A program made the position numbers and the translations under genes. The notes under the pieces are model-generated. The model saw only the letters and a program-made list of their open reading frames with translations, ran no database searches and was not told where the DNA came from. Below, piece by piece: positions 11,501 to 24,249 of a stretch of 64,000 bases of DNA. Where the stretch lies: assembly GCA_905220665.1 (NCBI GenBank), contig CAJNAR010000146.1:62001-126000 (forward strand). The letters are read 5' to 3'. The stretch is from Albugo candida. Its lineage: Eukaryota; Oomycota; Peronosporomycetes; Albuginales; Albuginaceae. Position 1 is the stretch's first letter; every line of letters starts with the position of its first letter.

Positions 11501-12435
11501 AGAGGTATCTTACTTCGATCCTATCACAGCAAATCATTTTTCATTTTCAAGAAACCAAGTTTCACGATGACAACCAACTGGAATCATTTCAGTTTTTATT
11601 ACATTCAAAAATGCAGCACAAATAATTTGTTCATGACCAAAGCAGTACATTTATCCATCCAACTCAAATTTGCAGTGGTGGTGTGATGATAATCCTTCGT
11701 TCAGACTTTTCTGATTGCACAAAAGCTAAGCAACGCAGCTTATGAAGCATTCGCTATATTGGTTTGAATTTTCTCATTCACGATGCACCGGTGTATGTTC
11801 ACAGTGTATATGCACCGGTCAAGGCCGACGAAAGAGTGCATTTCCTTGAGGTATTTCTCTCAATACTTTCGATTCGACCGCAACACACCTTGCATTTGGT
11901 GATTGAACACAATACCATAGCCAGCTATCGAGGCTTCGAGCGGAACAAGTCGACACGAACCAAGTCGAGTAGCGTGTTTGGAAATGGCTACGCAGTTTAA
12001 GAGGGGGAGGGGTTAGACGCTTGGCGAATTTAACATCCGACTGACGAAGTATTTACAGGACCATTACCGCGCAAGAATCGACTCGATTACATCTGCATGT
12101 CGGAAGAGCTATTTAATATGGTATACAGAACCTCCGATTATTTCCGTCACGACATGCAGGAGGTCATCTTGCACAACACGTAACTTTTGCAAATACAACT
12201 CAACCTCCAGGGCGGGGATACTCTAATTGTTCGTTACGACTATTTGATTATCCTCATCTTGTCGCAGCAATCAAATCGGAAGCGAATTTGGTGCTCGAAC
12301 AGTTGCGGACAATTACGAATCCCGAAAAATTGTGGGAAAGCTGGAAGACGAAAATCAAGAAGCAGGTTTATGGAATTGAGAAAAAGAGTGCACAAGATAG
12401 CGAACATATTGAGTCGAGCCTGTATGGAGACTTGC
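8569..12435 (+). mobile_element. LINE copy 2, 5' half (ORF1 and endonuclease remnants)
   Basis: Similarity to LINE copy 1 starts at ACTTCTCAATTTGCCGG, the same 5' end. ORF1 remnants run from about 9240 to 10,885; EFDTLETKYYLDVFGVGVEE is shared with copy 1. Endonuclease remnants run from 11,419 (VNVNGIHKNRAQ) to about 12,165. Similarity continues to about 12,435, then stops at the Gypsy insertion and resumes at about 18,890. It is more decayed than copy 1. The right flank at about 21,837 shows no clean target duplication. Confidence 0.8.
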
Positions 12436-12780
12436 GCTTTACTTGTTATATTTGTGACTGAAAAGATCTAGGTCCTTTGTTTGCCGATCTGTGCTGCTTC
12501 TAAGCCTATCCTTATAGATACTTCTAGAAGGTTCGTAGTGACTTCATATCATGACGTCAGACTGTGACGTCAGGGCATATCCAATATGCCTTTAGTTGTG
12601 TGACCTTAACACACCCGGATACGTTCTCTGTCGTGCCGCGCGTACCCGGCGAACTGACATCTTTTCGGTCTTGCCTTCGCGTTGGCGTTCCCAAAAATCC
12701 TGTACTACCCGCTGCCAGTGGGAAACGGGACTGATAGCTTTCTCGCGCTCCCAAGTACTATCGCACTCCGGGAGGACGTG

Positions 12781-13489
12781 TCATTCTACTAGCCATTCTG
12801 GTTGACGGCTGCGATGGTGACGACGAAGCCACTTTTCCACAATGTGTAGTTGTTCTCCTGTATCTAAATATAGGATAACTCGCGATGCTTTCGGAATCGG
12901 TCGTCCAGCGAGCTCAGAGGCATTCGGCTTGTATGGAGAGAATAGGCCGACGTTTAATGATGAGTATAGTCTCTTCATATTTCGCTGTAGCTTTAACCTA
13001 GCTACATTCGGGCTGATCATCATGATTATCTCAAACGGTCCAACCTTTCTGGCCGCGAACTTTTCTTTCTTCAACTCAATGTGAGCGTTTACTGTCTTGA
13101 TTGGCAGGTTTCTGGTATTCAACAGACCTAAGTCACCGACATTGAAGGTGAGACTTGTTCTTTTAGCGTTAAGTACTTCTTCTGCCTTTCCTGGGCTTGT
13201 TCTAGGTTTTCACGTGCTTAACGCACTAGGTCTTGACGGGCCTTGGAGAACTTCAAGGCGAATTCTGAGGTTGCTTGTGGATCCCGAACCTCGGAGTCTC
13301 TGTATTGGTGAGCAATCAGATTGTATACCTTTTAAACGGGGTGAGCTTAGTTGAAGCATTCACCGAGACGGCGTGCGCGTACTCTACGCGCTACCAGGTA
13401 GCTTGAACCAATTTTCTCTGCTGTACGATACCAGACAGCGTAATGCGTCTTCTAAGACCAAGTTTTTGGCGTTCTGTTTGTCCTCCTGC
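12781..13489 (-). pseudogene. Gypsy integrase C-terminus and chromodomain
   Basis: After the hAT break the integrase resumes with GGQTERQ (canonical DGQTERQN), followed by LEDALRC-like sequence. The frame 13,122-12,781 contains KFAARKVGPFEI, the GPY/F module that follows integrase cores, then GEQLHIVEKWLRRHHRSRQ, a chromodomain-like end expected to bind histone marks. Frame changes at about 13,330-13,450 break it. This part lies downstream of the core at 16,360-16,570, from which the hAT separates it. Confidence 0.75.
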
Positions 13490-16355
13490 TTGCACCCTAT
13501 TTATGGCTTCTCTATCTAGGACAACGGAGGTTTCGCTAGGACACTGTCCTTGGATTAAATTCATCAAAATCGGTTACTCTAGGACAAAGCTACCTTGTTC
13601 AAACGAAAAAAAGTATGGGATATGCGATCTTAAAGAAGCACTGCTATTTCAACTTGTTGTTTGCTTGATTGCCACCACTTTACTTTTTGCAATAGCTTCT
13701 TCTTGCACTTTCCCGCCTCTTTACTCACCACTTGCAATTTTCAGGTTTGTTTTTTTATTCCTCTTCTTTCATCATTACATCAATGACTTCATTACGTCAT
13801 TACTCCTCAGCACAGATCAGGAGATCACATTTATAAATCATAACATCATAATTATAACATCACGTTCTGCTATCGTCCTATCGTAATATTGTAATAATAT
13901 TCACATAGCAAATAGCAAAGATAGCTCTTCATATAAAGAGCTCACAAATTTGCGGGATGAAGGACCAAAAAGAAGAGTGGCCGAACCCAACCAAGGAGAC
14001 GATGGTAAAAAGCGCCAATTCGAATGGAAGGATACACACGCACAGCACTTTGGGCTTCGAATTGAAGAAAGACATGCTATGACATCAAGAGTTTTATTAC
14101 GGCTTCTTGTCGTTTCTGTGCAACCGTCGGTCGAGAAGAATAACTTTTCACTGACGAAGAAAAGAATGGGATTGAAAAAAATGCGAGAGAAGACATATAA
14201 TATTGTGGATGTTTTGGAAGAAATGCAAGAAGCAGCAGCAGCTGCAACGAAGAAGATTCGCAAACCTTCCAATGATATCAAGCAATGGAGCAATGCATTC
14301 CGTACCGACAACATTCGTAATCATATGCATGATCAGCATCTAAAGAAATGGTGTTAGTAAACAGCGCTTCTCGAAAGTGTTCGTTTGGAGAGCCTTTCAG
14401 GTGCTACCAAGAAAGGTGATCCAACACCGCAGTTTGATAAGCTTAAGTCATTTTTTTCAACTTCCTACATCCCGGCGTTTTTCACAAGGAGAGTAACATG
14501 TCAAAGACTACTATAGCAATCTCGAGGAACATGTCGATGATTTGATTCCGGGGACATTGTTTGACGTGGACGACAATGACGAAGAAAATCAAGCGCTATC
14601 TTCCGCCAGATCCCTTTTCACGCCGGTCATAGAAATTTCAAAAGAAGGAGAAGCTTTGCCAGTCGTTGCCAGCTATGCTGTGGTTATCAAAAATGCATCG
14701 CAACTTACGGAAGTGCAGAGTCTTTTGACGTGCGGTCTATCCTTCTCTCAATGTGCAAAAGTTGTAACAATGTCCGAGAGCAGTAAAGTCAAGCGTCAAA
14801 GCTTGGCTCGAATCACTTGTGCACTAAGCCTAGAGATGCTCAGTGAGTTACTAAGACGAGAGTGGACGTTCTCTATTAGGATAGATGCTTCTACTGATTC
14901 CTATGATAATTCTTTGCTGGAATCCCACGTAAGGCTTTCCACAGAAGCTGACATATGCAATTTCTACGTTGTTGCGATCCCAATGTATGATAACCACAAT
15001 GGGGAAGCTATGTTCGAATTATTGAATCATTTCTTGACAGCTATCGATAGTCGTTGGAGACAAAAAATGGAGTTACAACAGATGGTGCTGCTTCGATGAC
15101 CGGACTTCGCAGAGGATTGGCTTCACGATTGCAGGCTGTTGCTTCGCCAGTTAGGTACAGGATGTGGTGTAGGGCTCATCAACTTGACCTCGCGTTGAAG
15201 AAAGCTTTCCAATCGCTACCGGAAGACCTCATGAGCACTCTCACTACCATGATCGGCTATTTCTGACGTCAACAGAAATTTATATCTGAGATGAAATGAA
15301 AAAGCCCTAACTACATCACAGTCCGCTGGTCCCCTTTGGATCAGGTAGCCTCCTGGTATCGGCAGCATCGAGACCGTGTGATGACCTTACTCATGGAAAA
15401 AGATGTCTCCTGGCGGCCAAACGATGAGTGCTGGTTGATGTTGATTTTCTTCAAAAGTTCCTGGACGTGATGAAATCCACCAGTGAATCACTCCAGGGAA
15501 ACAACATGACGCTTGGTCAGCAAATCATCCAACTATCTAGTATTATCAGACCTTGAAAGCGCGATCGATGGATCTCGGACTACAAATGTGAATATAAAAG
15601 AGAATGATATTTACTTGAAGATGCGGGAATTGTAAAGCGGGGACCTTTCTGTGTGAAGTGCGCGAAGGCGCTTGAGCAGGTGCAATCGACAAGCCTGCTT
15701 GCACTCTATCGCGCTGAAACTGAATGAGGAAGCTGTGGATGCTGTGGTGAGTAGCTCATCTCGGATTTGTATTCAGGCCATGCATGATGTTGCATCTATT
15801 GCTGCAGAAAGGGACATACAGAACGAGGGTAGCTCGGCGTGTGTGCCACCTGCCCTGCCTTTGGAATCTTCAGAACTTCCGTCAGCTGAATTCAATCATC
15901 CTTTAAGTGACCTGGAGACCAGGTTACTCCAAGGAGGTATGTTTACACTAGTGCGGACAGTGGCCAAGGAACCTTCGTTGGAGCATTCACCGCAAAAGCC
16001 AGACAGCAATGCCTCTGGTTTTTTCAATTTCAGCAGAGCTTGGAGTCCAATCTATCGTCGTTTCCCGATTCTCTTTAAGGTAGCATATGGCTTGCTACGA
16101 TTCTACCTGGTACTGTGACGGTTCAAGCAGATCAATTCAACAACCTTGAGAAGGTCGTTATCAATTGTGCTGACAGGGATATAAACGAGGGTTGATTAAT
16201 AAAGTTATGAAATACAATCCAGGCTCAATTGAAATGGTCTAAGATTATATTGTGTATATTAGTATGGCTGTCCTTGTATGTCCTAGATTCATCCTCGAAA
16301 TTGGTTGAAAATAATCTATATCAGGACAGTACGCCAATGTCCTTAATAAGTCAGG
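13490..16355 (+). mobile_element. hAT DNA transposon inserted in the Gypsy integrase
   Basis: The insert splits the integrase between MTTAHRQA (minus strand, ends about 16,356) and GGQTER (starts about 13,489), residues that are adjacent in Gypsy integrases. The ends carry several AGGACA/TGTCCT motifs (13,537-13,550; 16,270-16,345), possible subterminal transposase sites. Clean terminal inverted repeats and an 8-bp duplication could not be read, so the ends may be off by a few bases. Confidence 0.7.
13950..16118 (+). pseudogene. hAT-family transposase, broken
   Basis: 13,950-14,357 is a Lys/Arg-rich N-terminal part with HxH near its end, where a BED-type zinc finger usually sits. 14,542-15,099 contains FSIRIDASTDSYDNSLLESH, the region of the first catalytic Asp. 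15,054-15,266 contains TDGAASMTG and MWCRAHQLDLALKKAF, closely matching hAT-family transposases. 15,672-16,118 is a continuation with no motif I recognise. Three or more frame breaks separate these, and the C-terminal hAT dimerisation motif is not seen. Confidence 0.75.
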
Positions 16356-16359
16356 CCTG

Positions 16360-18885
16360 TCTGTGAGCAGTCGTCATACTTAGCTTGACACCCATTTTGT
16401 CAATTGGAGATTTCCAGAATTTTGCCGTGAACTTCGAATCCCGATCGCTGATGATAACCTTCGTTAGTCCATGATGTCGGACTACGGCGTCGAAAAAATC
16501 AAAAAAGTAATTTTATAATTTAAAAAATTAAATAAATCTCCGGTGTCTTTCGAGTCGGCAGTCGTATACGTTGGTGCATAATTGGGTCTCTTGGACAGCT
16601 TGTCTACGACCGCACTTAGCATCATACCCTTCCGACACGGGTAGCCCAGTGATGAAGTCCATTGGCACTACTTCCCAGCATTCCTCCGGAGTGGGGATAG
16701 GAATCATTAATCATTTCTTTCGCTGGCTGTTTGACTTCCATCGAGCGCATGTTTGACATGTCTCGACGTACTTCTGCACCGTCTCAAGTATCTTCGGCCA
16801 GTAGTACAATTGTTTTAACTTCATGTAAGTTCTGCGAACTCCTGAATGTGCTGCTGTGGCTGCATCGTAAACTAATCTTGCTTCAGATATAGGAGTTCTT
16901 TGTCTATTATGAAGTTGTTCTTCGCCTTCTTTGTTTTCAATATCTTTTTGAAAAAATTGTCTTTGCGATATCCTTGCTGAAACGCTTTTCGCACTTTGTT
17001 GCTGAGATGTGCGCACGCAAGGTGAGCTCGGCGTTGTGGCTTTGCTTCTAAGTGACTACTACCGAAGACTCCCCCCGTAACTCCACATCGTCGAGTAAGA
17101 GTTGGGTGACATCGAGGGGGAATGAAGTAGAATGAGGGCAGAGTGAAAAATGTGCCCATAGAAAAGATTGGTGTTTCGATTACAGTCAACTATACACACA
17201 TGTACGACGTACGACACATCGGGAACATGGGTAAGAGGTACAGCGAATTCGTCAGAATGCTCTCTAGACATGACTGGACAAGATAATGCGTCGGCCACGA
17301 CATTTGACCGTTCTTTTTCATGATGTAAGACAAAGTCGAACTGGGAAAAGAACGTCAACATTCGTGCCATCTTTGGAAACACCTTTGAATGGTGGAGCAT
17401 CCACTTACACGCTAAATTGTCGGTATAGACTGAAAAGTGTCAATGGAGTTACAGACGCCGCATTTCTTTTCTAGAGCCGTCTTGATGGCTAACAGCTCTT
17501 TCTCGTGAGCTGGCCATTTTAAAAGCAATGGCGTGGTCGTTCCCGTCGATACGTTGTTTTCTTTAAGAAGACCACCCATGCAGAGTACAGAAGCATCCGT
17601 TGTTACGATGAAAGGGTGAGAAAAGCCCGGCAACTTCAGAGTCGGTGACTAGTGAAGTGCGAGTTTTCCTCAGTTCCATTGAGTATCTTGCTTGGTTCAA
17701 TCTCGAAGATAGAGCGATAGCCACGCGAAATTGCAGATGCATCGACGGTAATATCCAGCTAGTCTCAGAAAACTCAGCAACTCCTTGCGACATGTCGGCG
17801 CTTGGAACGTTGCGATAGTAACATTCTCCTTTCGGTTCGACGCGTAGACCTTCTTCGGAAACCATATTTGGAGAGTCGAGCGTAAAGCTGTTCCTTGCGC
17901 AACACTTCACATACGGCGCGAAGGTGCTTGACGTGATAATGCATTCTATGGGAAAAGATGCGTATGTCGTCTAGATACACAGCAATATCTTCGAGCTTAT
18001 CGAGCAACTCATAAGACTTGATCAGACTCCAGGCATTCCAGATTGACCCATTTGTGCTACGCACCATTGATACATTTCTTTTTGGGCTCTGAAAGCCTTA
18101 TAGGGTCGACTTGATGGTAACAATACCCTTTGATGGTACCCTTGTGCAAGATCGAGAAGTATAAAATACTTGCATGCAACCATGCTATCTAATAGCTCTT
18201 CGATCAATGGCAAAGCAATTTTTGCCACTACTAACATGCTATTAACATAGCGGTAGTCAATCACCCATCGAATGGGTATCTTTGAATTTCCGCTTCGGAG
18301 CCATTCAGCCGCTTTGGGAGCTTTCCCGTTGCGGGATCTTTCTTTGGAATCCCAAAAATATTTGAGACCCAGTGAGAGTTTGATACTCTAATCCATCCTT
18401 TTCGTGTATTCTATTTTCATTAATTGCTGCAGTGCGTCTTTCTCTCAACCTCGAAAGACGGAAGTGAGCACGGGAGCTTCGCACTGCATCAGGCTTCATT
18501 TGCAACTCGAAGTTAACGGATCGTGTTTGAGGCATTTTATTCGGGAGTTTTTCTGGAAACACCTCTTACTCGCCCAAAATTGATTTCCACTCCTGCGGTA
18601 TTTCCGATTTTTCTACGTTGTTAACTTTCAATTGATATATCTCCTAATAGCATCCAATTTATATCTTCCCTTGGACGGTGGGACCATCACTTCTTCGAAC
18701 TTCGTATGGTCTGCAACTTCAATCTGTTGCGCACACCAATCTATCTATTGGGTATACTTGGTGAACCATGGCTGACCAAATATCAAGTCATATGTATCCA
18801 GTAGATCCCATTCCATTATGACGAATTCAGGGATTATTGGGGTAGTGTCATGAGCTATCACTATCGCTCGAGATCGACTGAGCTG
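16360..18885 (-). pseudogene. Gypsy pol: protease end, reverse transcriptase, RNase H, integrase N-terminus
   Basis: Down the minus strand: protease end with YDLIFGQPWF (about 18,770); RT upstream region (18,562-18,305); MIDYRYVN...LLDLAQGYHQ (18,264-18,022); YLDDIRIFSH catalytic motif (within 18,067-17,774); RNase H entry FIVTTDASVLCMGGLL (17,633-17,412); VVADALSCPV, the end of RNase H (17,400-17,059); the H2C2 integrase zinc finger with HSGVRRTYMKLKQLYYWP and CQTC (17,016-16,711); and core residues IISDRDSKFTAKFW (about 16,440). Frame changes occur between almost every block. Confidence 0.85.
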
Positions 18886-18889
18886 ATTA

Positions 18890-21836
18890 TGCGAAATAAA
18901 TAAATAAAAAGTTACTGAATTCGATTCTGGTTTTCCTTGCATCAGAGGAGCAAGACCGTCTCTCAACTTTCATAAGTATGGCCGCAATAACGGAATCAAT
19001 CAAGCACATGCGGAGTATTTCTTCTCCAGGGGTGGATGGACGAGCAGCTGCATTTCATCAGCTTGCTCCAGAAACCTTTGACGAGCGTCTGAAGATCGTG
19101 TTGGAATAATAGCTGGATAGGGGTATCTTACTTTGATCACAACGTCACTAGGCAATCACATTGTTAAGGATCACGAGGTGATACTGGCAACTTTCGATCG
19201 ATTGCACTGCTCTGTGTCGATGTAGAAGTACTTTCAGAAGCGTTGGTGCATCGATTGCAACGGTTTTTGCCAGAATTGATCGATCAAGATCAGAAAGCAT
19301 TTGTTCGAGGAAGGTCGATGCATCATCAAATTCGACATCTCACCGACATACAAGACTTGGTCACTCCACGTGGATAAGAAGCGTATGCGACTTTTCTCGA
19401 CTTTGCGGGAGAGAGCTTATAATCGAGTCAATTGGACGTACATTTCCGCATTCTAGAAAGATGGGCGTTGGAAAAGGTTATATCAACTGGGTCCGTCTTT
19501 TGAAGGCTGATACGAAGGCCCAGTTGATGATCAATGGCAATATTACACCATCTATTACACCACAACTTGGAGGGAAACAAAGCGATTCTCTCTCAGATTC
19601 AATCATATTGATGACTATCGGAACGTTAAGGAAATCTAGTTCTCATCATGAAGAACATGGCATTTGGATCAATGGCACCAATGTCGCTACTGAACTATTT
19701 TTGCGAACGATTCGACATTTGTTTCAGAAAAAAAGGTGTTTTGACGCAAATCGAGCTCCTTCAAGTCTAGTGCGATGGACCTGGTGCGAAGTTTACCTTG
19801 AGGGTCGCATCTTTGCTCTCGTTGAATCGGACCATGCCGTGTCCTCATGTACCCAATTTGACCATAATGGTCCCGAAAAATCGGTCAAGTATTTGAGCAT
19901 TCCGTTCGGCCAGACACCAACTCATTTGATGCTTTTTCAGCTCACTTGTATGATGGGTTGTATGGATGGTTTTGACGTGCACGAACTGTTCAGGGTCGAC
20001 TACTGGTTGCGCACACAATGCATTTACCACGTCTATGGCACTACACTACATATCTGGACATTACAACGGAGACTATTCGACAATGGCAGTCGAGGCTAAT
20101 CGATCTCTGCTTGGTTTGAAACACAAAAAAATCAAACGTGTTCACCGGATCAGCAAAGCGTTTTTATAGATATGTCGACAAGATGGTGGACTACAAGCTC
20201 TTTTTTGGTGGGACGACTACAGTCACAACGCATTCAAGTCCTACAGCACTTTGAATTCGATGAGCCAAAGATTATTACTGCGAACTGAACAGCTACTTGA
20301 ACGAAATTATTACAAGTTATCCAGCCTTTCTTGAACCACACAACCCGATAGATGTATTCACCATCGCACCACATCGACATGTCAACGAGAAAGCTCATCA
20401 TCTTGATGGAAACACGCATTTGAAATGTGGCATCAGATAGACTGAAGTATTACAGTTCCAGATTTTAGAGTCATCCAACGCCGTCAGTACTACATGGAGC
20501 AACCGATGCGGTTCCACAGCGACCAAGGGTCGCACTATGAGGCTGCTTCTCGTAATATGAATACGCAAACCGTTTGGACTAATCTTGGCATGCTGGGCGA
20601 ATCACATCAGACATGTCAAAAATCGCTTGCTGCAGCTTTCGAGGCCCGGAGTCTCCAGGACCTTTTTTTGAGGAAGCGACACATGTCCAGCGAATCATGC
20701 ATTCGTCAACCACTACTAAAAAGATGAAGAGCTGAATATATCGGATATGGATGGGGAAATTCCACTGAGTCGACTTTACAATGAATTCACTCATATACTG
20801 AAGCGTATTCACTCGACGGTTGGTCTCATCACTTCGATCCAACCATTCTTAAGTAGTAGATCATTTTATATGGGAGTACTCAGCAAGAAGAGGTCTAATT
20901 TTCTTCCATCTGTTTTACGCCGACAACTCTTACGAATCGTCTGAAAACCTCCCAACCAACCAAGAGTCATCTCATGTCAACAGATTGGTCATCACGGGAG
21001 AGATCGGACGCAATAGATACAGGAAGAGATCGAACATTTATGGCTACATCACGGTATCTTCTAAAACTTGTCTTACCGAAACGAAGATATACATTTTCGT
21101 CTGGCCTTTCGGATATTGCGAGTTATATCTAGTTTCTGTCTTTCAAACCATATTTATCCCGACATTACACTGCTCAAAAAGCTTTTGTGTGGAGCAGTGG
21201 AAAACGAGCAACATCTCTTTCTTGAGTGCGATCACACAGCACAATCATAAGGGAGCTACTACCTAGTTGGGATCAGTTCATCTCATCCGGACCACGTTGG
21301 ACTCATATTTCTTTTGCAATTGTTCCAACAGTACCGTCGGATTGGAAGTATTATCAGCAAATTATATCAGATTTATGATTTGCAATGCAGACGGTGACGC
21401 TGTACTTCGTCACGGACCGTTCCGAATCGTCGCCTGTTCGATACGCGATCAACAACTCCGATAATTCCAGCATTTCCGTTATTCACACCAGGTTTAGTGC
21501 TTACGTCCAGTACTTTCGACGGCAGTATTACCACCAAGTCGCAAAGCAAGGATCAGTGGGTGGCTTTATTCAGAAGTAGAAGATCATTGCTGTCGGTCCG
21601 TCACAAGCAAGTAGAACTGCATGTGAAACTCCGATTATAGCACTAGCTCTATGGCTCCATACCCCGTGTATGGTGTACTCCAGTTTGGAAAAATTGGTAG
21701 TGAAGAACAATTTCTACCCTTTTACAAGCTGAACACAGTCTCAACACCTCTCACATGCATTTTTCTGTATGGATATTTGTTATTTAGGATAGCCTAGGCA
21801 TCTAGAGAAGTCAGTTAGTCTAATTCTAGTAATATA
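18890..21836 (+). mobile_element. LINE copy 2, 3' half (reverse transcriptase to 3' UTR)
   Basis: LINE similarity resumes at about 18,890 and continues through the RT entry (SISSPGVDG, about 19,020), the palm (19,460-19,700), thumb (YLSIPFGQTP, about 19,895) and the Cys/His C-terminus (about 21,180-21,250, HLFLECDHTAQS). The 3' UTR shares GATAGCCTAGGCA with copy 1 and ends near CTAGTAATATAG at about 21,830. All frames are broken. Confidence 0.8.
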
Positions 21837-22289
21837 GTCAGCGATATAAAGATAGGAACACGTGATTTTCTCAAAGGATACGTAAGAAAAGAGTAGGACA
21901 GTTGTAAAATTCATCCAGTTTTTATAAATTATAATCAAATTAATTTTAGAAAAAAATTATTTTGAAGCTCAAAAAATTTAGATCGAATATTAGCACGTCA
22001 GTTTCGAATCTTCACTCGAAGTCAGAATTGGATTTTTCATTCCATATTTAGCAGCAAAAATGTGAAGTCAGGCTGGGTCGAAAAGAGAAGGGGCACCTGT
22101 TATATTGCGCGTTTCTCGACTTCGGATAGTGCATTTAGCTTGAAGAGTGCTATAGTAGTGAGTTTCGAACCCCTACAGCTTTATCGCCTTCAAGCAGCGA
22201 TCACTCACCGATTTTAAGAGCGCATATAGCCGCTTTTGACTGATTTTTGACCACGCTTTTCTAATTGCCCCTTTAAGCTTACCAACCGA
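21837..22289. other. Unassigned AT-rich spacer
   Basis: Lies between LINE copy 2 and the Tc1/mariner fossil. No coding match, no repeat of the neighbouring elements and no readable terminal inverted repeat were found. Confidence 0.3.
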
Positions 22290-23208
22290 GTGATGTTGGC
22301 AAGCGTTAGCGTAAGCAATATGCGCCATGTCGCCCATAGATTCTCTATCGAATTTAGGTCCAGAAAAAGAGACGGTCAGTTCATCACGTTCATGTTGAGG
22401 TCCCTAATAGACTCACTTGTCGATTTAGATGTATAGATACTTGCGTTGTCCTGCTAAAGTTCGTATCCATCTTGATGTTCACGATCTGAGAAAGGAAACA
22501 GAAGTCTGGTTAACGTCTCCTGGTATTCATACGAGTTCTGGTGGTCAGTCAATGTGGCCAGGGGCGTCAAACCTTTCGCTTAGAAACCTCCTAAGACCAT
22601 GATGCCATGCCCGTTCACTTTGATGGCTATATAATGTCCTTACTTCAAGCCGGATGTCGTGCCAGAGATACTTGCAACCATCTGGAAATTTCAGCGTAAA
22701 CCGCTTCTCGTCTGAAAAGATTATTCGGTTATAGTAAGTGCAATCCTTGATTTGTCGCCCAAGAAAAGCCGTGCCCTGTTGTGGCGCTTAGTGAGTTTGG
22801 GTGTGGGCTTGATTTTTTTGTACACAAGATGAGGCGCCCGCTGAGGGCGCGCTGAACGGCCCTCTTACTCACCTGTGGAGTCATGTTGCTGGCGATGGCG
22901 GTATCGGACAGATTACCGCTGATTGCGGCCTTGATGATGCACCGCACATCACGCAGCCCGAGTTTTGGCTTCCTTTCAGGGCTCTTTATCATTCCATAGA
23001 CATCAGGAGGATTCTTAAAGTACACGTAAACTACTTTTGGCGAGCGCTTGAGGCTAGCAGCAATCGCCCTGAGAGTCGCTTTGCTCGACCGGGGTACGTC
23101 AAATTGACCTTGCTCGTACTCGGTCAGAGCCGGGTTTCTCCCCATGGCTTCGCTAAGAGATACACAAAATTCGATCATGAGCACGCAGAAACACTCAAGC
23201 TCAGGCAT
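22290..23208 (-). pseudogene. Tc1/mariner-type transposase, broken
   Basis: The N-terminal frame (23,208-22,729) holds ALTEYEQGQFD, IAASLKRSPKVVYVYFK, YGMIKSPERKPKL and VSKRAVQRALS, the double helix-turn-helix and linker typical of Tc1-like transposases. Downstream, in other frames, are IFSDEKRFTLKFPDGCKYLWHD, QQDNASIHTSK-like sequence (about 22,410-22,450) and a DLNSIENLWATWR-like motif (about 22,300-22,360), the three DDE blocks. At least three frame breaks. Flanking inverted repeats with TA duplications were not resolved. Confidence 0.8.
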
Positions 23209-23484
23209 CCGTAGAATACAGCGCCTTATCCACCTTTGTGGTCAAGTGCTAGTAGTGTACGCTATCCATATGTCGGGCAGCTCCGTGTACCTACCCGCCA
23301 AATTTCGCATTTTTACTATTCGATACACAAAAAAAATACGAAAACGCTTGGCTCAACGTAGGTAAAAAAACCTATTCGATCAATACTCGACACAAAGAAT
23401 AATTGAGAACAATTCAGCAATAAACGGTTATCCCTATCTCTATGTCGCGGAGTATATAGACATTTTCAACTGAACCTACCTACA

Positions 23485-23655
23485 CTAGAATTCGAGTTTG
23501 TCCAGTCTATTTCCAAGGGTTTGCAAACTATTCAGCATCTTGTCCATCTTCGTCTCTTCTGCTTGGTCCAATTCTTCCATGTTCTTGGAAGTGAGTTTGG
23601 GCTCCAAACCTGTTGGCAAGAGGTCGAAGGTGGTGTCGAACTGGGAAAACTGCCA
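23485..23655 (-). pseudogene. C-terminal fragment of an unidentified protein (coiled coil)
   Basis: A minus-strand frame ending at a TAG (23,485-23,487) encodes about 55 residues with a heptad-like end (MDKMLNSLQTLGNRLDKLEF). It begins just after a splice-acceptor-like TTTGGCAG, next to the left terminal repeat of the MULE. It lies outside the MULE ends. It may be the last exon of a gene whose other parts lie at 25,918-26,480 on the same strand, or a leftover of another transposon. No family recognised. Confidence 0.35.
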
Positions 23656-23677
23656 AACTGTGAATTTTTTTGAATTA

Positions 23678-23787
23678 GGAAGCCGGTATAGTCACCCCCC
23701 CCCGAAATTAATTGGAACCGGTAGCGCCACACACCTCCAAATTAGATTAGGGAACCGGTATCGTCACACCCCCTAAATTAAATTAAA
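23678..23787 (+). repeat. MULE left terminal array, three units
   Basis: Units start at 23,678 (GGAAGCCGGTATAGTCAC), 23,714 (GGAACCGGTAGCGCCACA) and 23,751 (GGAACCGGTATCGTCACA), spaced 36 and 37 bp. Confidence 0.8.
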
Positions 23788-24249
23788 GATTTGTTTTCTT
23801 AGCTTTGGGTTGTGAACATGTGAGCCTGTTGTGACCTTCTTGTCTGTTTGCAGGCCCTGCATCTTCGTTTTGGCAGTTTCTGCCCCAACCCTCTCATTTT
23901 ACTCAGATGTAGACAGATCTCGTGGTTATTCTTTGATCCTTTCGGCCGTCCACGTCAGGCCATTGTGGCCGAATCATTTATCCTGGCTTGAACAGATGCA
24001 AGGAAATTGAGATCCTACTCAAGGAGGCGCTGCCTGTGTGGAGGCAAGACCGGAAAACGCTCTTGCAACTTTTTGATAATGTCCGAAAAACTTGTTTCTT
24101 CCTGACGAAGCATCAGGATGCCGTGTGGGATGTAAGGCTTGTGAAGCCACCAGTGCCCATAAAAGTGAGCTTCATGCAGTATTGACCCCATCTTTTGCAG
24201 CTGTTTTATGGCATGAGAGCACGACAATCATTTAGTACTCGTGAATGTT

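Larger units (their letters stand above)
12436..18890 (-). mobile_element. 5'-truncated Gypsy (Ty3-type) element inserted in LINE copy 2
   Basis: Minus-strand order is protease end, reverse transcriptase, RNase H, integrase zinc finger, integrase core, then chromodomain, which is the Ty3/Gypsy chromovirus order. The gag region and 5' LTR are absent: protease-like sequence abuts LINE sequence at about 18,890. The 3' LTR, if present, would lie in about 12,440-12,780, but no partner LTR exists to define it. A hAT element interrupts the integrase. Ends are estimated from loss of similarity between the two LINE copies. Confidence 0.8.
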
